A DNA stretch of 64,000 nt, taken from assembly GCF_003419895.1 (NCBI RefSeq), contig NZ_QPMM01000004.1, forward strand, positions 62,001 to 126,000, given 5' to 3'. Source of the stretch: Chitinophaga silvatica. GTDB taxonomy: Bacteria > Bacteroidota > Bacteroidia > Chitinophagales > Chitinophagaceae. Position numbers and translations under genes: made by a program. The notes under the pieces were generated by a model, which had not been told where the DNA came from, did no database searches, and was given only the letters and a program-made list of their open reading frames with translations. Positions 53,354 through 61,957 of this stretch are shown here, piece after piece; positions within the stretch are counted from its first letter, which is position 1, and every line of letters starts with the position of its first letter.

Positions 53354-54379
53354 GTGGAAAAAGCGAACTTCGTAGACTATATCCGTGTATTTTGTAAATC
53401 CGGCAAGGGTGGTGCTGGCAGCATGCACTTTATGCGCACCAAATTCAACGCCCAGGCAGGCCCTGATGGTGGCGACGGTGGCCGTGGAGGGCATGTTATC
53501 CTAAGAGGTAATTCACAACTCTGGACCCTGCTGCACCTGCGCTGGCATAAAAATCTCCTGGCCGAAGACGGAGAAAACGGAAGTGGTGATAATTGTACCG
53601 GACGTTTCGGAAAAGATATTATTATTGAAGTACCCCTCGGCACCCAGGCCCGAGATGAAGAAACCGGAGAGGTTGAAGCCGAAATCCTTCATGATGGCCA
53701 GGAAGTAATCTGGCTGCCAGGCGGACAAGGCGGTAAAGGAAATGCCTTCTTTAAATCTCCTACCAACCAAACTCCCGAATATGCCCAACCCGGTATGCCA
53801 GGAAGGGAAGGCTGGAAAGTCGTAGAATTAAAAGTTTTAGCAGATGTTGGGCTTGTTGGTTTTCCTAATGCAGGTAAATCAACCCTCTTATCCACTATTA
53901 CAGCTGCTAAACCCAAAGTTGCAGATTATGCCTTCACTACCCTTACACCCCAGTTGGGAATGGTAGAGTATCGCGATAATAAATCTTTCTGTATTGCCGA
54001 TCTCCCGGGTATTATTGAGGGTGCACATGAAGGAAAAGGATTAGGTCATCGGTTTTTAAGACATATTGAAAGAAACTCCGTATTATTATTCTTAATTCCA
54101 GCCGATAGTGCCGATCACAAAAAAGACTTCGAGGTGCTGGTTAACGAACTAGAACAATATAATCCTGAACTACTCGATAAGCAGTTTCTGTTAGCTATCA
54201 GTAAAAGCGATATGCTGGATGAAGAATTAAAGGCTGCAATTGCTGAAGAACTACCGGAAGGCGTACCTCACGTTTTCATTTCTTCTGTAACCAATCAAGG
54301 TCTTACAGAATTAAAAGACATACTATGGGAAGCGCTGAACAAACCAGTAGAATCTAAAAATTCCGAATCAGCAGAATAA
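53354..54379 (+). CDS. obg: GTPase Obg/CgtA
   Basis: A 342-residue ribosome-assembly GTPase beginning at a GTG (53354); an open frame continues upstream from a TTG at 53318, which lies within the terminator arm and is unlikely. The glycine-rich Obg fold has [11 protein letters not shown] and [11 protein letters not shown]; GTPase motifs are [21 protein letters not shown] and SSV. Family-typical length. A lipoprotein gene follows 42 bp later. Confidence 0.93.
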   Translation: MEKANFVDYIRVFCKSGKGGAGSMHFMRTKFNAQAGPDGGDGGRGGHVILRGNSQLWTLLHLRWHKNLLAEDGENGSGDNCTGRFGKDIIIEVPLGTQARDEETGEVEAEILHDGQEVIWLPGGQGGKGNAFFKSPTNQTPEYAQPGMPGREGWKVVELKVLADVGLVGFPNAGKSTLLSTITAAKPKVADYAFTTLTPQLGMVEYRDNKSFCIADLPGIIEGAHEGKGLGHRFLRHIERNSVLLFLIPADSADHKKDFEVLVNELEQYNPELLDKQFLLAISKSDMLDEELKAAIAEELPEGVPHVFISSVTNQGLTELKDILWEALNKPVESKNSESAE

Positions 54380-54421
54380 CTTGCTACGGTTGTCAGGGCA
54401 ACAACTAATACCCGACACCCA

Positions 54422-55102
54422 ATGAAATTATTGTTTTCTATTACTACCTCCCTCCTGCTTATAACCGCATGCAGGGAGGTAGTGAAACCCAAAAAAGAAA
54501 GGCCTGTCCAAATAGACACCATGATCCTGGTTGCCCCGCCAGACTCACCTACTATTAAGATCTCCAATAATGCCGCAAGTATCCTGACCCATGATACTAC
54601 CACCTATATACGTTTCCAGGATTGCCACTTCTCACTCGATTGGATACGAGCAAATAATCAACGAAACAACCTCGAATCACGCCCCGATACCCTCTACTTT
54701 TATTTAATGTACAATCATACCATTGAAGGACAAATGCTTGCCATAACTACAGATGCCGCTAAAAATATTAAAGTCTGGCAGCGATATGAAACAAGCATCT
54801 TCTTCGAAGGAATCCTGTTTGCAGGATGGAAACACTTTACAAGTAATTGGGAACAACTTACCCCTGAAGTTCAAAACTTCTTCATCTGTAAAACTTATAC
54901 AACCAATGAAAGAAAATTATTTCCTCCTACTTCTCTCCAATCCTTTAAACAATATGTGAAAAACTCCGCAACACCTATTATATACGAAAAAGCCGCTGCG
55001 TTAAAACATCTACCTGAAACAATAGGAATAAGCAGATACTATTTAAGGCTGGAAGGCTTATCATCAAACAAACTTCTGATCTTTGATGTAACCACAGATT
55101 AA
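54422..55102 (+). CDS. Lipoprotein of unknown function
   Basis: A 226-residue lipoprotein with lipobox LITAC (Cys17). The mature part has no recognised domain; it contains many aromatic residues and mixed beta/alpha character (TYIRFQDCHFSLDWIRANNQ, VWQRYETSIFFEGILFAGW). It lies 42 bp after obg and 34 bp before another lipoprotein gene, so these may form one transcript. Confidence 0.65.
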   Translation: MKLLFSITTSLLLITACREVVKPKKERPVQIDTMILVAPPDSPTIKISNNAASILTHDTTTYIRFQDCHFSLDWIRANNQRNNLESRPDTLYFYLMYNHTIEGQMLAITTDAAKNIKVWQRYETSIFFEGILFAGWKHFTSNWEQLTPEVQNFFICKTYTTNERKLFPPTSLQSFKQYVKNSATPIIYEKAAALKHLPETIGISRYYLRLEGLSSNKLLIFDVTTD

Positions 55103-55136
55103 CGAATTAATTATATTTACAAAAAATATATCCCCC

Positions 55137-55901
55137 GTGAAATATACTCCCATCCTTCTTCTGGCGTCTTTTCTGCTAATTCAGGCTTGCGGTAATCAAA
55201 AACAGGAAACTGCCACCGTTACGGAGATCGACAGCTCTGCTATCAAAAACCTGATCAGCGTTTACAAAGGCGACTTTGGAAATGGCCCAATTTACATTAC
55301 TCTCAATTTCTTCAACGGACAACACGTTGGAGGATACAATGTGCATAAGGGTTTACGCCGTAACCTGCATGGCGATATTAAAAAAGTAAAAGACGAATGG
55401 GAACTTTCCCTCTCTGAACCCGGCGATCATGCTTTTGATGGTGTATTCAGTTTAATTTTCAATCACGATTTCAATGAAGCTAAAGGTACCTGGACCGCCA
55501 ACAACAAATCAATGGGCGAGAAGAAATTTAAGTTAACCAAAGTACTAACCGCAGTAAATGGAACATACAGTGGCATTAGTGACTCAACAGCCACTTTCAA
55601 TGAAATCTTCTATGATTACAGAGACAGTAAAAGTGAGATCGTATTCGAGCAAGATGGTTCCTGCTTTCTTAAACTTTATCCACGAATTACCGACAGCACC
55701 TATGCAGAACAGTTAGTAAGTTTAAGCGGCTCATATAAAAAGGAAAATGATACTACCTTATTAATAACCTGGAATAAGAACAATACCTTTTCTTCTCCTA
55801 CCAGTATCTTTACTGTTGAAAAAGGTGAAATAGAAGGAGAAGAGGAAAGATATGTTTCTGGTATTAAAGGTGAAGGATATCATTTTTCAGTGATCTATTA
55901 A
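55137..55901 (+). CDS. Lipoprotein of unknown function with two beta-rich repeats
   Basis: A 254-residue lipoprotein, GTG start (55137), lipobox IQAC (Cys18). Two regions of similar shape, each starting with a short Y-G motif (SVYKGDFGNGPIYITLNF; GTYSGISDSTATFNEIFYDY), suggest a duplicated lipocalin-like beta domain. No family can be assigned. Its stop codon overlaps the next ATG (TAATG), so translation coupling is likely. Confidence 0.65.
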   Translation: MKYTPILLLASFLLIQACGNQKQETATVTEIDSSAIKNLISVYKGDFGNGPIYITLNFFNGQHVGGYNVHKGLRRNLHGDIKKVKDEWELSLSEPGDHAFDGVFSLIFNHDFNEAKGTWTANNKSMGEKKFKLTKVLTAVNGTYSGISDSTATFNEIFYDYRDSKSEIVFEQDGSCFLKLYPRITDSTYAEQLVSLSGSYKKENDTTLLITWNKNNTFSSPTSIFTVEKGEIEGEEERYVSGIKGEGYHFSVIY

Positions 55902-56557
55902 TGATAAAATATTTACGGAATACAGGTTGGGTAGTAACGGGGATCATCATTTGCTTTGGTGCCTGGTTAATGCTTCGCCTTACTATTCCCTATGCGGCTT
56001 TCGACCGATATACCGATTTTCTCAATACTAAGCAACGTGTTTATCATCTGTTGCATTGGAGAGCAAGTTTCTATGTCCATATTTTTGTAAGCATCTTTGT
56101 ATTGCTTGCCGGCATGTTACAATTTTCACGGTGGCTCCTGAAAAAGCACCCGCAGATCCATAGGGCTTCCGGAAAGCTATATGCTGTTATAATTATTGCG
56201 TTTAGTGGGCCGTCGGGGTTAATCATGGGCATTTACGCCAATGGTGGAATTTCAGGCAGGATCAGCTTTGTGCTGCTTTCTGTTCTCTGGCTGGGCTTTA
56301 CTATTATGGGTTGGATTCGTGCCAGGCAAGGTAAGTGGAAAGCTCATATCATCTGGATGTTGAGAAGCTACGCACTTACCTTGTCGGCCCTTACTCTTCG
56401 CTTTTTTACTTTTCTGATAGGAATAATGCACCTGCACATTCCTCCTTTCAAAGCTTATGTTTTGGTTGCGTGGACCAGCTGGACTATCAACCTGCTCATT
56501 GCTGAAATTGTAGTAAAAAGACTTTTACTTAAGCGTATGAAGAGCTTTATCGGCTAG
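55901..56557 (+). CDS. DUF2306 membrane protein
   Basis: A 218-residue membrane protein with five to six hydrophobic segments and the DUF2306 pattern: HRASGKLYAV (near residue 86) and KAHIIWMLRSYALTLSALTLRF (near residue 147). The conserved His residues suggest a heme or metal-binding role but none is proven. It starts one base into the previous gene's stop and ends overlapping the convergent gene by 11 bp. Confidence 0.82.
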   Translation: MIKYLRNTGWVVTGIIICFGAWLMLRLTIPYAAFDRYTDFLNTKQRVYHLLHWRASFYVHIFVSIFVLLAGMLQFSRWLLKKHPQIHRASGKLYAVIIIAFSGPSGLIMGIYANGGISGRISFVLLSVLWLGFTIMGWIRARQGKWKAHIIWMLRSYALTLSALTLRFFTFLIGIMHLHIPPFKAYVLVAWTSWTINLLIAEIVVKRLLLKRMKSFIG

Positions 56558-57662
56558 CTAACTGCTCTGTTTTAGGAACAATATGACCATTCTCCGAAAG
56601 TCTGTAAACTTTCTTTTGAAGTTCGGTGCTTGAAATGATTTTATTTCTGTCGAACCCTTCTTCTTCCGGGTTCTTCTCATATTTATACTCAAATTCTGTT
56701 AGCTCAATATCACCGTTTCCATTAAATGTGGCTATGCGAAATGGATCTTTTAATTTATCATGGCCGGCAATTAACAGCTTATCAATCAGCTTACCATAGC
56801 TATCGTAGCTTACCAGATAGTAATAAGGATTTATAGAATTCTCATCATAAACCTCATCATTTACTGCATAAACCAAGGTCTTAAATGCAGTATCCTTTTT
56901 AATAAGCCCAACATAATAGAACTCGCTACCAACATCACGAGTGAATTTATCCTTTCTCATTTCAGATACATAAATCTCAAAATCGTAGGAAATGGTTTGC
57001 TTTCTGTCTAGTTTATGAGCGTAGTTACTATCGATGGTAAAAGGGAAAGACACTTGTTGGAATTGGGTATTGAAAAGTGACCACTGTAGCTTTTCAGGTT
57101 CCTCAACTCCTGCAAATGCTCTCATTATATCGGTTTGAAAATTATAATACTCATCCCTCACAAATTTTAAATCAGGATCTTTCAATACATTTTTCATATT
57201 GCTGTATCCAAATTCAATAGCTCCCATTAAATAATACATGGCAGAATCACGGTTTTCTGCCTTGGAGTAAGCACATGCTTTATTATAAAATAGTTTTGAT
57301 AATGGTTTATAGTTGAGCAATTCTGCGATTGAATATGCCTGAATAGCTTCATTCAGCTTTTTACTATCCATCAACGCATTTCCAAGCTCATAATAGGTTT
57401 TAGCCTGAGGCATTAGAACCGCTGATTTAACGAACAACTCAACACTCGCCAGAGGATGGTGAGCATTTCTATATTCATCGATTGCTTTAAGGAATAATTT
57501 ATCTGCTTCCTTACTGTGGCTTTTAGATTTTACAGCATCAAGCACCACATTAGGATCGTAAAGCGTTGCTTCTGTAAGTGCTACAGCAGGTTTCTGGTTA
57601 GCTGATTGATTACATGCCGAAACAATCAATATGCAAGAGGCAAACAAGGGTATAAGGCGCAT
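56547..57662 (-). CDS. TPR-repeat lipoprotein
   Basis: A 371-residue lipoprotein (lipobox VSAC, Cys17). Residues about 50-160 form tetratricopeptide-like helices (AKTYYELGNALMDSKKLNEAIQAYSIAELL; KLFYNKACAYSKAENRDSAMYYLMGAI). The C-terminal half is beta-rich and unassigned. Probably a scaffold; no function known. It overlaps the convergent DUF2306 gene by 11 bp. Confidence 0.72.
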   Translation of the reverse strand: MRLIPLFASCILIVSACNQSANQKPAVALTEATLYDPNVVLDAVKSKSHSKEADKLFLKAIDEYRNAHHPLASVELFVKSAVLMPQAKTYYELGNALMDSKKLNEAIQAYSIAELLNYKPLSKLFYNKACAYSKAENRDSAMYYLMGAIEFGYSNMKNVLKDPDLKFVRDEYYNFQTDIMRAFAGVEEPEKLQWSLFNTQFQQVSFPFTIDSNYAHKLDRKQTISYDFEIYVSEMRKDKFTRDVGSEFYYVGLIKKDTAFKTLVYAVNDEVYDENSINPYYYLVSYDSYGKLIDKLLIAGHDKLKDPFRIATFNGNGDIELTEFEYKYEKNPEEEGFDRNKIISSTELQKKVYRLSENGHIVPKTEQLASR

Positions 57663-57721
57663 AAATATTTTTGTATGGCATAAAGATAATAATAAATATC
57701 TCCAGAGCCATTAAGCCAATA

Positions 57722-57761
57722 AAAAGAGGATACTCCAAATTATCTTGAAGTATCCTCTTTT
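57722..57761 (-). terminator. Terminator of the PepSY gene
   Basis: Arms 57722-57734 and 57749-57761 form a perfect 13-bp stem with TCAAG/CTTGA-like inner pairing, followed by TTTATT on the minus strand. Confidence 0.75.
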
Positions 57762-57780
57762 GAATTCTCTTTTAATATTA

Positions 57781-59082
57781 TTAATTCACTGCTACTTGTC
57801 TTTTCGCCGGATTCTTTTTGGATTTCTTCCTGGTTCGGTTGATCCACAGAATTGTTCCGGTCGTAGGGAAAGTTACTCCCAATAAGGCTAGTATGAATGC
57901 GAAAATTTTAGATGGAAGCCCGAAAATTGATCCGGTATGCAGAGGTTTGATAGATCCTCTAACCTTTTGTCCTAATGTTCTTTGCTCAAATGTTTGAGAA
58001 GAAAGAACCTTTCCGGTATGCTGATCCAGGTAATAACTTGTAGTTGCTGCTTCATGAAAAGCATTTGGAGGTAATAATGCAACAGAGAAAGAAGCAGCTG
58101 TGTCTTTTGGCGGCATCAAAGTGAAGAATATTGCGTCCGGAACCTGCTGTTTGGCCGTGGCCAAAGCCTGTTCCAACGTAATTGTTCCCGTATTATCAGC
58201 TGTTGCCAATGGAGCGGATACCGGAGCTGGAGTTGGTTTGGGAGATGACCCCAACACTGTATATAGTCCGTTGTTGAACCATTCAAAAGCCCAGGTCAAA
58301 CCAGTAAATGCAGAAACAAATAAAAATATTGAAGCGTAGAACCCAAGCACAATATGCATATCGTGGTTCAGGCGCTTCCAGCCCCCATCCCACTTTACTT
58401 TAAGGCGTTGGCGGAGAATATTCCTGGTTTTAGGCCACCATAATATAATTCCTGTTATCAGGATAAACAGAAAAATCAGGGTACTGATTCCTGTAATTAC
58501 TTTCCCTACATCTCCGGCCATCAGCCAGCGATGCATTGAGAATATTTTATAATAGAAAGTTTTTTGATAGCTGTATAGCTCGATTACCTTGCCGGTATAA
58601 GGATTAACAAAGGCAGTGCGGCCACCTTTTTCTTTTTTGGGAGGAGCCTCTTGTGCTCCTTTCTTTTGCATGCCTCCTTCTGAAGCAGCTTTTTCTTTTC
58701 TTTCTCCGTTTTCTCTACCCTCCTTTATTTCTCCGTTCTCTCTTCCTTCTTTTCTTTCCCCTCTCTCTGCACCTTCTTTTTTCTCACCTTTCTCTCCACC
58801 TTTTTTTCCTTCTTCCAAAGTTATCTGAACAGATCTTGTAGGATCAGCGAATAGTTGAATTCGGCCAACTTTAGCACCGGGAACCTGTTGTTTTACCTGC
58901 TCAGCCAATTGATCGAGCGTAAGACGCTCTCCTGCTGGTTTTACAAAATATCGATCGTGATTAAGGGCTTCTGTAATTTCTTTCTCAAAAACGAGCATTG
59001 CACCAGTTAAACAACTGATAGTAATGATAAGACCCGCAGCCAGGCCCAGGTATAAGTGAATCCGCCGAAAAAAAACTTTCAT
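57781..59082 (-). CDS. PepSY-associated TM protein with Glu/Lys/Gly repeat insert
   Basis: A 433-residue membrane protein from the ATG at 59082. It has the family start RRIHLYLGLAAGLIITISCLTGAMLVFEKEI, PepSY domains and four membrane segments with conserved His (KTFYYKIFSMHRWLMAG; LNHDMHIVLGFYAS; PLHTGSIFGLPSKIFAFILALLG). Family members are thought to reduce ferric siderophore complexes. Unusual: residues 90-154 are an insert of Glu, Lys, Gly and Arg with a nine-residue repeat (KEGRENGEI/R). The downstream terminator is strong. Confidence 0.85.
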   Translation of the reverse strand: MKVFFRRIHLYLGLAAGLIITISCLTGAMLVFEKEITEALNHDRYFVKPAGERLTLDQLAEQVKQQVPGAKVGRIQLFADPTRSVQITLEEGKKGGEKGEKKEGAERGERKEGRENGEIKEGRENGERKEKAASEGGMQKKGAQEAPPKKEKGGRTAFVNPYTGKVIELYSYQKTFYYKIFSMHRWLMAGDVGKVITGISTLIFLFILITGIILWWPKTRNILRQRLKVKWDGGWKRLNHDMHIVLGFYASIFLFVSAFTGLTWAFEWFNNGLYTVLGSSPKPTPAPVSAPLATADNTGTITLEQALATAKQQVPDAIFFTLMPPKDTAASFSVALLPPNAFHEAATTSYYLDQHTGKVLSSQTFEQRTLGQKVRGSIKPLHTGSIFGLPSKIFAFILALLGVTFPTTGTILWINRTRKKSKKNPAKRQVAVN

Positions 59083-59179
59083 ATCTGATTTGTCCAATTC
59101 GGCAAAGGAAAAGATACTTGCTCAGATATGAAAGTCGAATCGGGAAATTCTTTTTATTAATCGGGAAATGATCTACTTA

Positions 59180-59479
59180 TTACAATAAACCACCAAGCAT
59201 TCCGCCTGCTGCATTCTTCATTTCTGATTCCCAGGCATTTTCTCCTTCTTTCAAAGCTCTGTTCAAAGCCGTAACTAACAGGTCTTCCAGTTCTTCCTTG
59301 TTTTCAGCAGCTAACAGATTAGAAGCAACATCAATACTTTTCACCTGGCGGTTTCCATCAATGGTTACTTTTACTGCCCCGTTACCTGCTTCTCCTGTTA
59401 AAGTGATACCTGCAAGCTTTTCTTTTCCTTCTGCTAATTTTTGCTTGATTTGTGATAACTTTCCAAATATATCGAACAT
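59180..59479 (-). CDS. YbaB/EbfC family nucleoid-associated protein
   Basis: A 99-residue DNA-binding protein from the ATG at 59479 (the frame opens at 59509). The pattern MFDIFGKLSQIKQKLAEGKEKLAGI, GAVKVTIDGNRQVKSIDVASNLL, and DLLVTALNRALKEGE fits YbaB. The family binds DNA as dimers. Usually found beside dnaX/recR; here it is alone. Confidence 0.88.
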   Translation of the reverse strand: MFDIFGKLSQIKQKLAEGKEKLAGITLTGEAGNGAVKVTIDGNRQVKSIDVASNLLAAENKEELEDLLVTALNRALKEGENAWESEMKNAAGGMLGGLL

Positions 59480-59588
59480 AATATCTTGATTTTTAAGATA
59501 GAACAGCAAATATAAGTTATTCAGAAAGAAGAGAAATTCTCTTTTTATCTGTTCAACGAATCCTTAACTGACCCGTACAATTTCATAA

Positions 59589-60824
59589 ATGGAAACTAAA
59601 GTTTGTATCATTGGAGCTGGCCCTGGTGGCGCCACTGCTGCACTTCAATTAGCTAATTCTGGAATAGAATGCATACTGGTAGATAAAGCCACTTTTCCCA
59701 GAGATAAAGTATGTGGAGATGGCCTAAGTGGTAAGGTGCTTACCTTATTAGAAAGAATAGATCCTGAAATCGGGAAAAGACTTCAGGCAGCCTTGTTCAA
59801 AGCAGATAGCTGGGGGGTGAAATTTGTTGCACCCAACAGAATAGGAATGGATATTCCATATAAATTAGGTTATCAGACCGATAAAAGTAACCCGCGAGGC
59901 TTTGTTTGTAAACGGATCGATTTCGATAATTTCCTGGTAGAGGAAGTAAAACGCCGTAAGGAAATTACCCTCCTTGAAGGGGTAAATATCGACAAATACA
60001 TGCTCGAGAAAGATGGTTACCATATCTCAGATAAGGAAAACAAGATTAAAATTAAAGCCGATATACTGATCGTCGCAAATGGCGCCCATAGCAGCTTCAC
60101 CAAAGATGTTGCCGGCATTAAAATGGAACCACAACACTATGTTGCGGGTATCCGCGCTTACTATAAAGGAATTACCGACCTGCATCCGGATAACTTTATT
60201 GAACTGCATTTTTTGAAAAATATGCTCCCCGGCTATATATGGATTTTCCCATTACCAAATGGAGAAGCTAATGTTGGCGTAGGCATGCTAAGCAACAATG
60301 CCAGAAATAAAAAAGTAAATCTGAAACAATTGATGTTGGATACAATAGCCAATGATCCAGTAATGAAAGAACGATTTAAGGATGCTACTCTTGCCGGCTC
60401 CATTGATGGCTACGGACTTCCATTAGGCAGCAAAAAAAGGAAACTGCATGGCAACAGATTTATGCTGGTTGGAGACGCTGCCTTCCTGATAGATCCGTTT
60501 ACTGGTGAAGGTATTGGCAACGCACTGTATTCAGCTAGAATTGCTGCCCAACAGGCCATTGCTGCCATAGAAGCCAACGATTTCTCTGATACATTTTTCG
60601 AAAAATATGATAACGAAGTATATAGAATATTAGGCCCCGAACTTCAGATGAGCACCAAGCTACAGAAACTCATCAAGTATCCGTGGTTATTCAATACCCT
60701 CATGAAAATGGGTTCTCGTAACCAACAGCTAAAAGAGCTGATGTCCTGCATGTTCCATGAGGTAGATCTTCGAAAGAAATTAAGTCAACCTATGTTTTAC
60801 TTCAAACTACTATTCAACAGATAA
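59589..60824 (+). CDS. Geranylgeranyl-reductase family FAD oxidoreductase
   Basis: A 411-residue flavoprotein with an N-terminal dinucleotide fold (CIIGAGPGGATAALQLANSG), the PRDKVCGDGLSGKV motif typical of geranylgeranyl reductases, and the FAD-binding LVGDAAFLIDPFTGEGIGNALYS. Family enzymes reduce double bonds of isoprenoids, or oxidise aromatic or halogenated substrates; the substrate here is unknown. The DUF2891 gene starts 1 bp after its stop. Confidence 0.87.
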   Translation: METKVCIIGAGPGGATAALQLANSGIECILVDKATFPRDKVCGDGLSGKVLTLLERIDPEIGKRLQAALFKADSWGVKFVAPNRIGMDIPYKLGYQTDKSNPRGFVCKRIDFDNFLVEEVKRRKEITLLEGVNIDKYMLEKDGYHISDKENKIKIKADILIVANGAHSSFTKDVAGIKMEPQHYVAGIRAYYKGITDLHPDNFIELHFLKNMLPGYIWIFPLPNGEANVGVGMLSNNARNKKVNLKQLMLDTIANDPVMKERFKDATLAGSIDGYGLPLGSKKRKLHGNRFMLVGDAAFLIDPFTGEGIGNALYSARIAAQQAIAAIEANDFSDTFFEKYDNEVYRILGPELQMSTKLQKLIKYPWLFNTLMKMGSRNQQLKELMSCMFHEVDLRKKLSQPMFYFKLLFNR

Positions 60825-60825
60825 A

Positions 60826-61905
60826 ATGAGACGCGTTCATCAACTACTGCTAACTTTTGTTCTATTACCTTTTGCAATGAAAGCACAACAACCCGCTACG
60901 CTGACCCGCGATATTGCTAATAAATTAGCAGCATTGCCACTAAAATGCCTGGAGCTGGAGTATCCTTATAAAACAGGAATTGTGTTTACCGATAGTTCTT
61001 TAGCCAGTGCTCCTAAAAACTATCACCCTGCCTTCTACGGATGCTTCGATTGGCATAGCAGCGTTCACGGTCACTGGATGCTGGTTAGATTACTTAAAAT
61101 GTTCCCCGATCTCGACAGGGCGGAGGAAATAAAAAGCAAGCTTGCCAATCATCTATCTGAAAATAATATCAAAATAGAACAACAGCTCTTTCAAAGTGCT
61201 GATAATAAAAGCTTTGAACGGATCTATGGTTGGAGTTGGCTCTTGCAATTACAAAATGAACTGCAATCATGGAACGATCCTTTAGGTAAAACACTTAGTA
61301 AGAATCTGAAACCACTAGCAAATCAATTCTCTACTTCCTATATCCAGTTTCTTGATAAACTCGTTTACCCAATCAGAGTTGGCGAACATACTAACCTTGC
61401 CTTTGGCCTTTGTCTGGCATGGGATTATGCTATTGCATCAAACGATGAAGCATTAAAAAAATCTATTCATGATGCCGCAATTAAATTCTATTATAACGAC
61501 AAAAATGCACCTATAACCTGGGAGCCAGGTGGCTACGATTTTCTGTCGCCTAGCCTGGAAGAAGCCGATTTAATGCGTAGAGTTTTACCTCTGACTGATT
61601 ACAGAAAATGGATTTATCAGTTTCTCCCTGGTCTGTTTGAGAAAGAAATAAAAGTTCTGGAGGTAGCAAAAGTAAAAGATCGGACCGACGGAAAGCTGGT
61701 GCATTTGGATGGACTGAATCTAAGCAGAACCTGGTGCCTGGAAGGCATTGCTGCTACTGCAGGCAAAAATCAGCAGGCTATTTCTGATCTGGCAAAAAAA
61801 CATAGAGATGCAGGTCTGCAACAAGTTTTCAGTGGTAATTACGCCGGTGAACACTGGCTGGCATCTTTTGCAGTTTATATGCTAACTGTGGAAAAACAAC
61901 CGTAA
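60826..61905 (+). CDS. Secreted DUF2891 protein
   Basis: A 359-residue exported protein with a signal peptide (ending MKAQ). The DUF2891 signature is seen throughout: FYGCFDWHSSVHGHWML, ERIYGWSWLLQLQNEL, VRVGEHTNLAFGLCLAWDYA-like RVGEHTNLAFGL, WEPGGYDFLSPSLEEADLM, GKLVHLDGLNLSRTWCLEGIA and GEHWLASFAVYML. The fold is probably an alpha/alpha toroid; its activity is unknown, and it is translationally linked to the flavoprotein. Confidence 0.88.
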   Translation: MRRVHQLLLTFVLLPFAMKAQQPATLTRDIANKLAALPLKCLELEYPYKTGIVFTDSSLASAPKNYHPAFYGCFDWHSSVHGHWMLVRLLKMFPDLDRAEEIKSKLANHLSENNIKIEQQLFQSADNKSFERIYGWSWLLQLQNELQSWNDPLGKTLSKNLKPLANQFSTSYIQFLDKLVYPIRVGEHTNLAFGLCLAWDYAIASNDEALKKSIHDAAIKFYYNDKNAPITWEPGGYDFLSPSLEEADLMRRVLPLTDYRKWIYQFLPGLFEKEIKVLEVAKVKDRTDGKLVHLDGLNLSRTWCLEGIAATAGKNQQAISDLAKKHRDAGLQQVFSGNYAGEHWLASFAVYMLTVEKQP

Positions 61906-61918
61906 TTTAGGGGTTCTG

Positions 61919-61941
61919 CTCTCCCGTTTTATACGGGAGAG
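61919..61941 (+). terminator. Small stem-loop before the DUF3857 gene
   Basis: CTCTCCCGT / ACGGGAGAG (9 bp, perfect, 5-nt loop). There is no U tract, so either a weak terminator or a leader structure. Confidence 0.4.
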
Positions 61942-61957
61942 TATAACTCGAATACTT

